A DNA stretch of 64,000 nucleotides from Pseudomonas sp. QS1027 (lineage in GTDB: Bacteria > Pseudomonadota > Gammaproteobacteria > Pseudomonadales > Pseudomonadaceae), in contig NZ_PHSU01000032.1 of the NCBI RefSeq assembly GCF_002814235.1, forward strand, positions 1-64,000, in the 5' to 3' direction. A model generated the notes under the pieces. It was not told the DNA's origin. It did not search any database and worked only from the letters and a program-made list of their open reading frames with translations. Of this stretch, positions 27,769-36,887 are shown piece by piece; the first letter of the stretch is position 1, and each line of letters opens with the position of its first letter. The position numbers were made by a program, and so were the translations under genes.

Positions 27769-28950
27769 ATGTCAAAGCCCGAAGTGTATATCGTCAGCGC
27801 CGCCCGTACCGCCATCGGTACTTTCGGCGGCTCGCTGAAAGACGTTCCCTTGAGCGAACTGGCCACCACCGCCGTCAAGGCCGCCCTGCAACGCAGCGAC
27901 GTCGATCCGGCGCGGGTCGGCCATGTGGTGATGGGCAACGTGATCCCCACCGACACCCTGGACGCCTACCTGTCCCGGGTCGCCGCGATCAACGCCGGCA
28001 TTCCCAAGGAAACCCCGGCCTACAACGTCAACCGCCTCTGCGGCTCGGGCTTGCAGGCGATTGTCTCGGCAGCGCAGACCCTGTTGCTCGGTGACGCCGA
28101 TATCGCCATCGGTGCCGGCGCCGAATCCATGAGCCGTGGCCCTTACTTGCTGCCTTCGGCGCGTTGGGGCGCGCGCATGGGCAATGTCCAGGCCATCGAC
28201 TACATGCTGGGCATTCTCCATGACCCGTTCCACGGCATCCATATGGGCATCACCGCCGAAAACATTGCCGAACGCAATGGCATTACCCGGCAGATGCAGG
28301 ACGACCTGGCCCTGGAAGAACAACTGCGTGCCAGCCGCGCCATCGAAGAGGGTCGTTTCACCTCGCAGATCGTCCCGGTGGAAGTACGCAGCCGCAAGGG
28401 CACGCAACTGTTCAGCGTCGACGAGCACCCACGGGCGACTTCGCTGGAACAGCTGGCACAGATGAAAACCGCCTTCAAGAAAGACGGCACCGTCACCGCC
28501 GGCAACGCCTCGGGCCTGAATGACGGCGCCGCCGCCCTGTTGCTGGCCACCGGCGCCGCGCTGCAGACCGACGGCCTGAAACCCCTGGCACGCCTGGTGG
28601 CCTACGCCCATGCCGGGCTAGAACCGGAACTGATGGGCCTGGGCCCGATCCCCGCTACGCGCCTGGCGCTCAAGCGCGCCGGCCTGACGGTGGCTGACCT
28701 GGATGTGATCGAAGCCAACGTCGCCTTCGCCGCCCAGGCCTGCGCCGTCAGCCAGGAACTGGACTTCGACCCGGCCAAGGTCAACCCCAACGGCTCCGGG
28801 ATTGCCCTGGGCCATCCGGTGGGCGCCACCGGCGCGATCATCGCCACCAAACTGATTCATGAACTGCATCGCACCGGCGGCCGCTACGGCCTGGCCACCA
28901 TGTGCATCGGCGGCGGGCAAGGCATCGCCGTCATCTTCGAACGGGTTTAA
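27769..28950 (+). CDS. Acetyl-CoA acyltransferase (BktB-like thiolase)
   Basis: A 393-residue thiolase resembling beta-ketothiolase BktB. Catalytic Cys91 (NRLCGSGLQAI), His349 (GHPVGATG) and Cys379 (CIGGGQG) are present. The usual ANEAF loop reads ANVAF here: Val318 replaces a near-invariant Glu next to Asn317, the residue that holds the catalytic water. Family enzymes cleave or form 3-ketoacyl-CoA of four or five carbons. First gene of an operon with the dehydrogenase (12-base gap) and a TetR regulator. Confidence 0.9.
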   Translation: MSKPEVYIVSAARTAIGTFGGSLKDVPLSELATTAVKAALQRSDVDPARVGHVVMGNVIPTDTLDAYLSRVAAINAGIPKETPAYNVNRLCGSGLQAIVSAAQTLLLGDADIAIGAGAESMSRGPYLLPSARWGARMGNVQAIDYMLGILHDPFHGIHMGITAENIAERNGITRQMQDDLALEEQLRASRAIEEGRFTSQIVPVEVRSRKGTQLFSVDEHPRATSLEQLAQMKTAFKKDGTVTAGNASGLNDGAAALLLATGAALQTDGLKPLARLVAYAHAGLEPELMGLGPIPATRLALKRAGLTVADLDVIEANVAFAAQACAVSQELDFDPAKVNPNGSGIALGHPVGATGAIIATKLIHELHRTGGRYGLATMCIGGGQGIAVIFERV

Positions 28951-28962
28951 GGACAACAGAAC

Positions 28963-29817
28963 ATGAGTATTCAACGTATCGCCGTGATCGGCGCCGGCAT
29001 CATGGGCAACGGGATTGCCCAGGTCTGTGCGGTGGCAGGTCTGGAAGTGTCGCTGATCGACGTTTCGCAGCAGGCTCTGGACAAAGGCCTGGCGACCCTG
29101 ACCGGCAACCTCGACCGACAAGTACGCAAGGCGGTGATCACCGCCGAGGACAAGCAGGCCGCCCTCGGCCGCATCAGCCTGAGCAGCGACTACGCGGTGC
29201 TGGCCCGAGCCGAACTGGTGATCGAGGCGGCTACGGAAAACCTCGAGCTGAAAAAACGCATTCTGCGGCAGGTGGCTGAAGTGGCCAGCGCCGAATGCAT
29301 TATCGCCACCAACACCTCGTCGCTGTCGATCACCGAACTGGCGGCGGCCATCGACCAGCCCGGGCGCTTTATCGGCCTGCACTTCTTCAATCCGGTGCCG
29401 ATGATGGGCCTGCTGGAAGTCATCCGTGGCCTGCAGACCAGCGATGCCACCCATGCCCAGGCCATGGCCCTGGCCAGCCAGATCGGCAAGACCGCGGTCA
29501 CCGCCCGCAACCGCCCGGGCTTCGTGGTCAATCGCATCCTCTGTCCGATGATCAACGAAGCCATCTTCGTGCTCCAGGAGGACCTGGCCAGCGCCGAGGA
29601 TATCGACGCCGGCATGCAGTTGGGCTGCAACCAGCCGATCGGCCCCCTGGCCCTGGCGGACCTGATCGGCCTGGATACCCTGCTGGCAATCATGGAGAGC
29701 CTGCACTCGGGCTTCGACGAACCCAAGTACCGTCCGGCGCAGTTGCTCAAGGAAATGGTTGCCGCCGGCTATCTGGGCCGTAAAAGCGGTCGCGGCTTCC
29801 ATACGTACGAGCGCTGA
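28963..29817 (+). CDS. 3-hydroxybutyryl-CoA dehydrogenase
   Basis: A 284-residue 3-hydroxyacyl-CoA dehydrogenase of normal length for the short, single-function type. NAD-binding GAGIMG is at 10-15, the catalytic His is in GLHFFNPVPMMGL near residue 141, and the C-terminal domain has LGCNQPIGPLALADLIGLDT. It oxidises (S)-3-hydroxyacyl-CoA to the 3-keto compound that the adjacent thiolase cleaves. AGGACA precedes its ATG. Confidence 0.92.
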   Translation: MSIQRIAVIGAGIMGNGIAQVCAVAGLEVSLIDVSQQALDKGLATLTGNLDRQVRKAVITAEDKQAALGRISLSSDYAVLARAELVIEAATENLELKKRILRQVAEVASAECIIATNTSSLSITELAAAIDQPGRFIGLHFFNPVPMMGLLEVIRGLQTSDATHAQAMALASQIGKTAVTARNRPGFVVNRILCPMINEAIFVLQEDLASAEDIDAGMQLGCNQPIGPLALADLIGLDTLLAIMESLHSGFDEPKYRPAQLLKEMVAAGYLGRKSGRGFHTYER

Positions 29818-29822
29818 TCATC

Positions 29823-30464
29823 ATGCCCCGCAGCGCCCTCGCCGCCGTGCCTGAAGCCGAGCTTCAGGCCAGGGCCTCGCGCCATCTGCAGACCCGCGAA
29901 AAGGCCGTGGCGCTGTTTGCCCGACGCGGGTTTGCCCAGGTGGGCCTGCGCGAGCTGGCCGGGCACCTGGGCATCCAGGCGGGCTCGATCTACAACCATA
30001 TCGAGAGCAAGCAGGCCTTGCTCTTCGAACTGATCGAGAGCCTGCACCTGGAGCTGTTGGGGATTGTCACACAGCCGGTGCGCAGCGCGCGCTCGGCGGA
30101 AAAACGTCTGAACGAGTTGATCGCCGCGCACCTGGACCTGCATCGCGCCAAGGGCGATTTCTTCCGGGTCGCCGAGCATGAGTTCCACTGCCTGGAAGCC
30201 GCGCACCAGGCGGCGATCCTGGTCTTGCGCAGGCGCTATGAAAGTCATCTGATCAAGTTGCTGGGGCCATTGGGGTTGTCGACCGACGCCACCCTGGCAC
30301 TGACCACCGTACGGACCTTTCTCTGCCTGCTGAACAACCTGCCGGCCTGGACCGAGGAAGCCGGACTGGATTCGGCGACCTATCGGGCGTTGATGCACAA
30401 TATCGCGCTGGGGGCGGTCAAGGGCGCGCTAACCCTGCCTTCCGGAGACCCACGCCCCCTGTAG
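29823..30464 (+). CDS. TetR-family transcriptional regulator
   Basis: A 213-residue regulator. The N-terminal helix-turn-helix is GFAQVGLRELAGHLGIQAGS (about residues 39-58) with the usual YNHIESKQALLFELIE after it. It starts five bases after the dehydrogenase stop and is probably co-transcribed, so it may autoregulate the fatty-acid-like operon. Its stop codon TAG is part of the boundary of the REP element that follows, so the last residues (PRPL) run up to the repeat. Confidence 0.88.
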   Translation: MPRSALAAVPEAELQARASRHLQTREKAVALFARRGFAQVGLRELAGHLGIQAGSIYNHIESKQALLFELIESLHLELLGIVTQPVRSARSAEKRLNELIAAHLDLHRAKGDFFRVAEHEFHCLEAAHQAAILVLRRRYESHLIKLLGPLGLSTDATLALTTVRTFLCLLNNLPAWTEEAGLDSATYRALMHNIALGAVKGALTLPSGDPRPL

Positions 30465-30544
30465 GAGCCGGCTTGCTGGCGATGAGGGCCGTGAGTCCTG
30501 CATCGATTGTCCGGCCGCCATCGCCAGCAAGCCGGCTCCTACAA
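30459..30544. repeat. REP pair (inverted)
   Basis: Left arm CTGTAGGAGCCGGCTTGCTG and right arm complementary (CGCCAGCAAGCCGGCTCCTA), with a 45-base spacer. The left boundary overlaps the last codons and stop of the TetR gene. Confidence 0.92.
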
Positions 30545-30573
30545 GGGTTGCGGTTTATTCAAGATAGGGGGAG

Positions 30574-30924
30574 TTACAGGCAGGTTGCCACTGCCGCCAG
30601 CCTTCTCACGCCAATCGGCTTGCTGGCGGTCGCGTAGTAGTCGACCAGCGTGTCCGCACCTTCGTGACGCACGTCGGCAAAGAACTCCGAGCCACGGGTA
30701 TAAACGGTCGAGCCACTCTTGTAGCCGGGTTGCAGATAAGCCGCCGCATCCACACCGAACACCGCCTCATCCTGCCAGGCAAACTGAATGCACTGGGCCA
30801 CGACATCCTCGGCCTTGCTCGACGTGAAGCTCTTGGTCGGCCCGGTGGTACGGGTCTGGTTCATGGCTGGCCCCATGCAGCCCGCCAACGCCACTACCGC
30901 CAACGTTCCGATTAACATCCGCAT
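30574..30924 (-). CDS. Small putative lipoprotein
   Basis: A 116-residue protein with a lipoprotein signal (LAVVALAGC, lipobox LAGC with the acylated Cys at about residue 16). The mature domain contains AEDVVAQCIQFAWQDEAVFG and a C-terminal Cys in AAVATCL, which may form a disulfide with the internal one. I do not recognise the family with certainty. AGGGA is seven bases before the ATG at 30924. Single gene, divergent from the NylB-like hydrolase. Confidence 0.75.
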   Translation of the reverse strand: MRMLIGTLAVVALAGCMGPAMNQTRTTGPTKSFTSSKAEDVVAQCIQFAWQDEAVFGVDAAAYLQPGYKSGSTVYTRGSEFFADVRHEGADTLVDYYATASKPIGVRRLAAVATCL

Positions 30925-31118
30925 GACCGTTCCCTGCCGAAAAAAAGAAGCGACTTTAGCATTGTGGCAGCTCAATACGAATCACTACCGCGCAAAAGGC
31001 CGCCCGCTGCCGAAAGCCGCTCTTCCCGCCCCCGATCCGATCACCTGCGACGTCGCAGCGGGTTGCACAAACGCGCCCGCTTGTCCAAGCTCTGCCCACT
31101 GATTCAAGGATGGCTCAT

Positions 31119-32459
31119 ATGTTCAAGACGTATTTCAACAGGGCCCGACCGGGCCTGTGCCTGCTGTTCACCGCACTGGCCTGCTCCACGGCCTTCGCCG
31201 AGACAGCGCCCCCGACCTTCCCGGATGCCATCGCCAGCGACCCGACGAAACTTGGCTGGATGATCGGCGCCCCACCGCCGGCCGATCGCATCCTGCGCTT
31301 CGAGGATGGCAGCTATTTCCGTTTCCCCGCCCTGCGCTGGAGCGTCTCGCACTTTCGCCAGTTGATGCCCACCACCAATGTGTCCCGGGGCCTTGAAGGG
31401 CCGGTTGCGTTGCCATCGGCCTTGCGCAATGACATCGACCGCTTGAGCTTCACCACCCTCGACACGAAAACCCCGATGACCTGGGAACAATCCCTGGCGG
31501 CGACCTATACCGACGGCATCGTGGTGCTGCACCGTGGCAAGGTGGTGTACGAGCGCTACTTCGGCTCGCTCAGTCCCCAGGGCCAACACGCCGCGATGTC
31601 GGTGACCAAGTCGGTGATCGGCACCCTCGGCGCGGCGCTGGTGGCCGAAGGGCTGATCGATGTGAACAAGGAGGTCAAGGACTATGTGCCGGAACTGGCG
31701 AAGTCGGCCTTCGGCAGTGCCAGTGTGCGCCAGGTGCTGGACATGACCACGGCGCTGGACTACAGCGAAGACTACAGCGACCCGAACGCCGGTGTCTGGG
31801 CCCACGCCCAAGCTGGCAACCCGCTGCCCAAGCCGGCCGACTACAAGGGGCCGCGTACCTATTACGAATTTCTCCAGACCGTGCAGCCGGAAGGCGAACA
31901 TGGCGCGGCCTTCGCCTACAAGACCGTCAATACCGATGTGCTCGGCTGGGTGATCGCCCGGGCCACCGGGCATAACGTGGCGCAGGTGCTGTCGGAGCGG
32001 ATCTGGAGCCGGATGGGCGCCGAGCAGGATGCCTATTTCACCGTTGATTCGATTGGGACGCCGTTCGCCGGTGGTGGCCTGAACACCGGCCTGCGGGACC
32101 TGGCGCGCTTCGGCGAAATGCTCCGTAACGACGGCCGCGCCAACGGCCAGCAGATCCTACCCGCGAGCGTGGTCGAGGATATTCGGCGTGGGGCTGACAG
32201 GGCAGCGTTTGCCAAGGCCGGCTACTCGCTGCTCAAGGGCTGGAGCTACCGCAATATGTGGTGGGTGACCCATAACGACCACGGCGCCTATATGGCCCGG
32301 GGCGTCCATGGCCAACGGATCTATATCGATCCCAAGGCCGAGATGGTGATCGTGCGTTATGCCTCCCATCCGGTGGCGAGCAATTCGGCGAACGACCCGG
32401 TGACCTTGCCGGCGTTCGAGGCGCTGGGGAATTTCCTGCTGGTGCACCCGCAGAAATAA
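31119..32459 (+). CDS. Exported serine hydrolase of the beta-lactamase fold, NylB-like
   Basis: A 446-residue protein with a Sec signal peptide cleaved after about AFAE (residue 28). The nucleophile motif is SVTK, Ser161 and Lys164. The middle and C-terminal parts resemble 6-aminohexanoate-dimer hydrolase (NylB): QVLDMTTALDYSEDYSDP, VNTDVLGWVIARATG, MWWVTHNDHGAYMARGVHGQ and IYIDPKAEMVIVRYASHP. These relatives cleave linear amides or carboxyl esters. The start at 31119 has AAGGA eight bases upstream, better than the ATG at 31110. Monocistronic, followed by a REP pair. Confidence 0.86.
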   Translation: MFKTYFNRARPGLCLLFTALACSTAFAETAPPTFPDAIASDPTKLGWMIGAPPPADRILRFEDGSYFRFPALRWSVSHFRQLMPTTNVSRGLEGPVALPSALRNDIDRLSFTTLDTKTPMTWEQSLAATYTDGIVVLHRGKVVYERYFGSLSPQGQHAAMSVTKSVIGTLGAALVAEGLIDVNKEVKDYVPELAKSAFGSASVRQVLDMTTALDYSEDYSDPNAGVWAHAQAGNPLPKPADYKGPRTYYEFLQTVQPEGEHGAAFAYKTVNTDVLGWVIARATGHNVAQVLSERIWSRMGAEQDAYFTVDSIGTPFAGGGLNTGLRDLARFGEMLRNDGRANGQQILPASVVEDIRRGADRAAFAKAGYSLLKGWSYRNMWWVTHNDHGAYMARGVHGQRIYIDPKAEMVIVRYASHPVASNSANDPVTLPAFEALGNFLLVHPQK

Positions 32460-32479
32460 CCCGCGCCAGCCCCGCAAAC

Positions 32480-32566
32480 CCTGTAGGAGCCGGCTTGCTG
32501 GCGATGACGGCCGAATAGTCGATGCAAGACTCACGGGCCTCATCGCCAGCAAGCCGGCTCCTACAA
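32480..32566. repeat. REP pair (inverted)
   Basis: Left arm CTGTAGGAGCCGGCTTGCTG at 32481, right arm CATCGCCAGCAAGCCGGCTC ending about 32566. Located between two convergent genes. Confidence 0.92.
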
Positions 32567-32613
32567 GGACAGCGTTAACCGCGATGACGAATCAACACGG
32601 GTCAGGCGGTCGC

Positions 32614-34224
32614 TCAGGCATCCTCGAGAATCAGGTCCGCGCCCTTCTCCGCCACCATCAGCACCGCCGCGTGGGTATTGCCCGACGTCACGTTGGGGAA
32701 AATCGACGCATCGACAATCCGCAACCCCTTCATCCCATGCACCTTCAGGCGCTTGTCGACCACCGACACCTGCGGGTCCGACCCCATCGCGCAAGAACCG
32801 CACAGGTGATAGATCGACCCGCTGTTCTCGCGGAAATACTCCAGCATCGCCGCGTCGTCATTCACCGCCTTGCCCGGCAACACCTCATCGACGGTAATCG
32901 CCCGCAACGCCGGCGCCTGCATGATCTTGCGAATCAGCCGGCTACCTTGCAGCACCTCGTCGATGTCCTTCTCGGTGCTCAGGTAGTTCGGGTCGATCAG
33001 CGCCGCATCCGCCGGGTTCTTCGAGGCGATCCGCACGCTGCCGCGACTGGTCGGCCGGCACGGGTTGAAGCACAGCAGGAAGCCCGAATACGGCTCCGGC
33101 TTGAGGCTGGCCTTGTTGTTCTTCGGAATCTGGTACGACAAGGGATTGAAGTACATCTGCAGGTTCGGGTGCGCCTGCTCTTCATTGCCGCGGAAGAACC
33201 CGCCGGCCTGGTTGACGCTCATGGCCAGCGCGCCCTTGCGGGTCAGCAGGTATTGCAGGCCCAGCTTGAGCTGGCCGAACAGCGAGCTCAGCTCATCGTT
33301 CAAGGTCGGGATATTGGCCTTGTAGTAGTAGCTCACGCACAGGTGATCCTGCAGGTTCTGCCCCACCGCGGGCAGATGCTTGACCACCGGCACCCGGTGT
33401 TCGCTCAACAGTGTCTGGTCGCCGACCCCCGACAATTGCAGGATCTTCGGTGTATCCACCGCCCCGGCACAGAGGATCACTTCCTTGTTGGCCTTGAACG
33501 AGCGCGCCACGCCGTGCTGGCTGATGGAAATGCCGATGGCCCGCAGGTCATTGTCGAACAGCACCCGGTCCACCAGCGCATGGTGCTCCACGGTGAGGTT
33601 CGGCCGGCTCAGGGCCGGATGCAGGTGAGCGAAGCTGCTGGAGCTACGCTGGCCGTTGCGGGTGTTGACGTCATAGACCCCCGCCCCTTCGAACTTCGGC
33701 CCGTTGAAGTCGTCGCTGCGCTGATAACCCAGCTGCTGGCAACCTTCGAGAAACACATCGCAGATCGGGTGCGTATGCCCCTGCATCGGCGTGATGCTGA
33801 TCGGCCCGCTGCCGCCGTGATACTCGGTATCGCCCAGCGGGTGATTTTCCAGCTTGCGGAAGTACGGCAGCACGTCCTTGAACGCCCAGCCGTCATTGCC
33901 GTTGGCCGCCCAGTCATCGAAGTCATGGGCCTGACCACGCACGTAGACCATGGCGTTGATCGAACCCGAACCGCCCTGGACCTTGCCCCGGGGCGCATAG
34001 ATTTCCCGGTTGTGCAGTTGCTTCTGCGGCTGGCTGTAGTACATCCAGTTGAAGGTCGGGTTGTAATACATCTTGGCGAAACCGACCGGGATCTTGAACC
34101 AGAACGAGGCGTCCTTGCCGCCCGCTTCGAGCAACAGGACCGAATATTTCCCCGAAGCCGACAAGCGGTTGGCGAGGATGCAACCGGCGGCGCCCGCGCC
34201 GGCGATGATGTAGTCGTATGTCAT
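32614..34224 (-). CDS. GMC-family FAD-dependent oxidoreductase (choline-dehydrogenase type)
   Basis: A 536-residue flavoprotein. The FAD-binding fold opens with IIAGAGAAGCILANRLS (GxGxxG at 9-14) and LLLEAG with Glu33. The GMC signatures GGSGSINAMVYVRG and, further on, VILCAGAVDTPKILQLSGVG are present. The active site near the C-terminus has His in SIYHLCGSCAMG and a second His in SGNTHAAVLM. Such enzymes oxidise primary alcohols to aldehydes. It is the last gene of the ALDH-MFS-enolase-GMC operon, so an alcohol to aldehyde to acid sequence with the ALDH is likely. Confidence 0.9.
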   Translation of the reverse strand: MTYDYIIAGAGAAGCILANRLSASGKYSVLLLEAGGKDASFWFKIPVGFAKMYYNPTFNWMYYSQPQKQLHNREIYAPRGKVQGGSGSINAMVYVRGQAHDFDDWAANGNDGWAFKDVLPYFRKLENHPLGDTEYHGGSGPISITPMQGHTHPICDVFLEGCQQLGYQRSDDFNGPKFEGAGVYDVNTRNGQRSSSSFAHLHPALSRPNLTVEHHALVDRVLFDNDLRAIGISISQHGVARSFKANKEVILCAGAVDTPKILQLSGVGDQTLLSEHRVPVVKHLPAVGQNLQDHLCVSYYYKANIPTLNDELSSLFGQLKLGLQYLLTRKGALAMSVNQAGGFFRGNEEQAHPNLQMYFNPLSYQIPKNNKASLKPEPYSGFLLCFNPCRPTSRGSVRIASKNPADAALIDPNYLSTEKDIDEVLQGSRLIRKIMQAPALRAITVDEVLPGKAVNDDAAMLEYFRENSGSIYHLCGSCAMGSDPQVSVVDKRLKVHGMKGLRIVDASIFPNVTSGNTHAAVLMVAEKGADLILEDA

Positions 34225-34280
34225 GCAGGTTACCGCTGATTCGTTGAAAACGCCGCCCTGTCCCAGGGCGGCAGGATGGC

Positions 34281-35498
34281 TCAGCCCCTGGCCGGCGACG
34301 TGTCTTTCACATCGGCGGGCGTCGGCGCCATTTGCAGGTGCAGCCGCTGGCCGGTGTAGGGCGTGTGCTTGCGCACCACGTCCATGTTCAGCTCAACCCC
34401 CAGGCCCGGCTCGGTCGACGGGATGATGTAGCCGTCTTCCCATTGCAGCGGCTTGGTCAGCACTTCGGCATGGAATCCGCCCCAGGTCATGATGCTTTCC
34501 TGGATCAGGAAGTTCGGCGTACAGGTCGCGAGCTGGAAGCTGGCCGCAGCGCCGATCGGACCGTTGTAGAGGTGCGGGGCGATCTGCGCGTAGTAGGCCT
34601 CGGCCATGCTGGCGATCTTCTTGGCCTCCAGCAGACCGCCGCAGCGCGCTACGTTCATCTGCAGGATCGACGCACCGCCGGCCTGCAGCAGCTTGAAGAA
34701 CTCGTACTTGGTGGTCAGCCGCTCACCGGTGGCAATCGGGATCGTGGTCTTGGCCGCCACTTGCGCCATGGCCTCTTCCTGGCCGGGCGGTACCGGCTCT
34801 TCGAACCACAGCGGGTCGTACTTCTCCAGGCGCTTGGCCAGGCGAATCGCCGACGACGGCACCATCTGTCCGTGGGTACCGAACAGCAGGTCGCACTTGT
34901 CGCCCACCGCTTCGCGGATCTTGCGGCAGAAGGTTTCGCAGCGCTCCAGCACTTCCAGGGAAATCTGGTGGCCGGAATAGGCGGTGTAAGGCCCGGCCGG
35001 GTCGAACTTCACGGCGGTGAAGCCCAGCTTCATGTTCTCTATCGCGCATTCGGCGGCCAGGTCCGGGTCGTCGTAGTCGTACTCGCCACGGCTGTTGACC
35101 GGGTACAGGTAGGTGTAGGAGCGCAGGCGCTCGTTGACCTTGCCCCCCAGCAGTTCATAGACCGGCTTGTTCGCCGCCTTGCCGATGATGTCCCAGCAAG
35201 CCATCTCCAGGCCGCTGACCACACCCATCATGGTCAGGTCCGGACGCTGGGTGAAACCGCTGGAATAGGCCTGGCGGAAGAAACGCTCGATATGGTGCGG
35301 GTCCTGGTCCTGAAGGTAACGCTCGAACACGTCCTCGATGATCGGCACCATGGCCTTGGGGCCGAAGGTGGCGGCGTAGATCTCGCCGACGCCTTCGATG
35401 CCGCAGTCGGTCTTGAGCTTGACGAACAGCCAGTACATGCCACCGATGTGCGGCGGCGGTACGGCGACGATATGGGTTTCCAGGGAGACGATTTTCAT
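34281..35498 (-). CDS. Mandelate racemase/muconate lactonizing enzyme family protein (atypical metal site)
   Basis: A 405-residue enolase-superfamily protein. A capping domain (1-125) and an (alpha/beta)-barrel are evident: Lys164 in AVKFDP, Glu233-Glu234 in WFEEPVPP, Glu259 in ATGERL, and His309 in IAPHLYNGPIG. The first metal-ligand position, an Asp in LDFHGR-type dehydratases, reads FGTHGQ here (Gly207, His209), and the Asp of the usual His-Asp dyad reads Asn282 (QMNVARCGG). It probably dehydrates or isomerises a sugar acid or related carboxylate. The start at 35498 is one base after the MFS gene stop. Confidence 0.87.
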   Translation of the reverse strand: MKIVSLETHIVAVPPPHIGGMYWLFVKLKTDCGIEGVGEIYAATFGPKAMVPIIEDVFERYLQDQDPHHIERFFRQAYSSGFTQRPDLTMMGVVSGLEMACWDIIGKAANKPVYELLGGKVNERLRSYTYLYPVNSRGEYDYDDPDLAAECAIENMKLGFTAVKFDPAGPYTAYSGHQISLEVLERCETFCRKIREAVGDKCDLLFGTHGQMVPSSAIRLAKRLEKYDPLWFEEPVPPGQEEAMAQVAAKTTIPIATGERLTTKYEFFKLLQAGGASILQMNVARCGGLLEAKKIASMAEAYYAQIAPHLYNGPIGAAASFQLATCTPNFLIQESIMTWGGFHAEVLTKPLQWEDGYIIPSTEPGLGVELNMDVVRKHTPYTGQRLHLQMAPTPADVKDTSPARG

Positions 35499-35499
35499 A

Positions 35500-36798
35500 T
35501 CAGGCACCTGCCTTTTTGTTGACCAGCGCGCGCAGCGCCAGGGCCGCCAGGGTTCCAAGCCCGCCGATAAAGGCGATGTAGCCGAAATACAGCTTGTAAC
35601 CGAGGGCGCCAGGGAAGTTTTCCGTGAGATAACCGTTGATCAACGGGATAAAGGTGTCCGGCAGGTAGCCGACCACCGAGACAATGCCAATGGCCAGGCC
35701 CGTGATCCGCAGCGGGATCTTGCAGGTGTCGAGGATCGCCCAGTACAGCCCGCGAATGGCGTAGGTCATCAAACCGATAAAGATCACCGTGACCACCAGT
35801 ACGCCGATGCTGCCCAGCGCCGGGAAGACGATCAGCCCGAGAATGCCGAGGGTCGCCAGCAGCAGTGCAACGATCAGCACCGAGATATTCGAGAACTTGT
35901 CACCCAGGTAACCGCCGCCGAGACCGCCGATGGGGCGCATCCACAACTTGATGGTGGTGATGGTGCCGGCCATGACCGCGGTCATGCCGCTGCCTTGCAG
36001 GTAGTCGGAGAAGCTGTAGGTGGCCCAGAAGATGTGATAACCGCAGAACACGATGGCGGTCACCAGCCACAACTCGGGGATCTTCACCAGGAAGGCCAGG
36101 TCGCTGAGCAGATTGTGCGAAGCCTTTTCTTCCTGGGTTTCAATGGCCGCCACGGACTTGGGGTCCTTGAGCGAGACCAGCACGCAACCGATGGCGATAC
36201 AGGTAAAGGAGTACAGGTAGACCACATGCTTGAAGCCTTCGGCCGCCGACTCGCTGCGGGTCTCGGTGGCGTAGGCGAACAGCCCCAGGGCCACGGTGGC
36301 GAGCATCGCTTCCACCAGGCCACGACCGCCGTCGAGGATGCCGAAGAAACGTCCTTGCTCGGAGGCTTCGGCGATCATCTTGACCCGCTTGAGCACCGAG
36401 GCCCAGAAGGTCAGGCCGGTGGTCAGGCCCCAGCAACCGAAGATGATCATCAGGCCGGTCATCGACGGCGCGGTGGAATACCAGATCCCCAGCAGGCCGG
36501 TGGCGACCAGCGAGAAGAAGATCAGGAAGCGCGGTGCCAGGCGATCCGCCAGCCAGCCGCTGGGCAGGTAGCTGAGCAGGAAGATGGTGCCGAGCATCGA
36601 GTACAGGTAACCCAGCTCGCTGTGATTGATATGGAACACTTCGAGCATGGTGGTCTGGTAGACCTGGCGCAGGTAGAGGATCGGGTAGATCGCCCCGGCG
36701 GCCAGCACCAGCAACATCAGTTGGAAATAACGGCTGCCCTTGTCGCTTTTGGCGGACGTGGCGGCGGCGTGAACCTGAACAGCAGCAGGCTTGGACAT
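35500..36798 (-). CDS. MFS transporter
   Basis: A 432-residue inner-membrane transporter with about 12 hydrophobic segments and a soluble N-terminal tail of about 20 residues. The loop 2-3 motif is LPSGWLADRLAPRFL, and the second half has GGGYLGDKFSNIS. It lies between ALDH and the enolase-family gene, so it probably imports or exports the operon's substrate or product. The family position inside MFS is not clear from reading alone. Confidence 0.87.
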   Translation of the reverse strand: MSKPAAVQVHAAATSAKSDKGSRYFQLMLLVLAAGAIYPILYLRQVYQTTMLEVFHINHSELGYLYSMLGTIFLLSYLPSGWLADRLAPRFLIFFSLVATGLLGIWYSTAPSMTGLMIIFGCWGLTTGLTFWASVLKRVKMIAEASEQGRFFGILDGGRGLVEAMLATVALGLFAYATETRSESAAEGFKHVVYLYSFTCIAIGCVLVSLKDPKSVAAIETQEEKASHNLLSDLAFLVKIPELWLVTAIVFCGYHIFWATYSFSDYLQGSGMTAVMAGTITTIKLWMRPIGGLGGGYLGDKFSNISVLIVALLLATLGILGLIVFPALGSIGVLVVTVIFIGLMTYAIRGLYWAILDTCKIPLRITGLAIGIVSVVGYLPDTFIPLINGYLTENFPGALGYKLYFGYIAFIGGLGTLAALALRALVNKKAGA

Positions 36799-36887
36799 GT
36801 ACGGGGACCTCGGGCGATCCGGCAGTGCACGGTCGCCCTTCTCTATCGATTGTTGTTATTGGAATAGCGTGTCGCGTAAAACCTGTC

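Noticed and set aside
32584..34239. A 551-codon plus-strand frame opposite the GMC oxidoreductase
   Set aside because: Low-complexity Arg/His/Gln composition and no ribosome site; the minus strand carries full GMC signatures.
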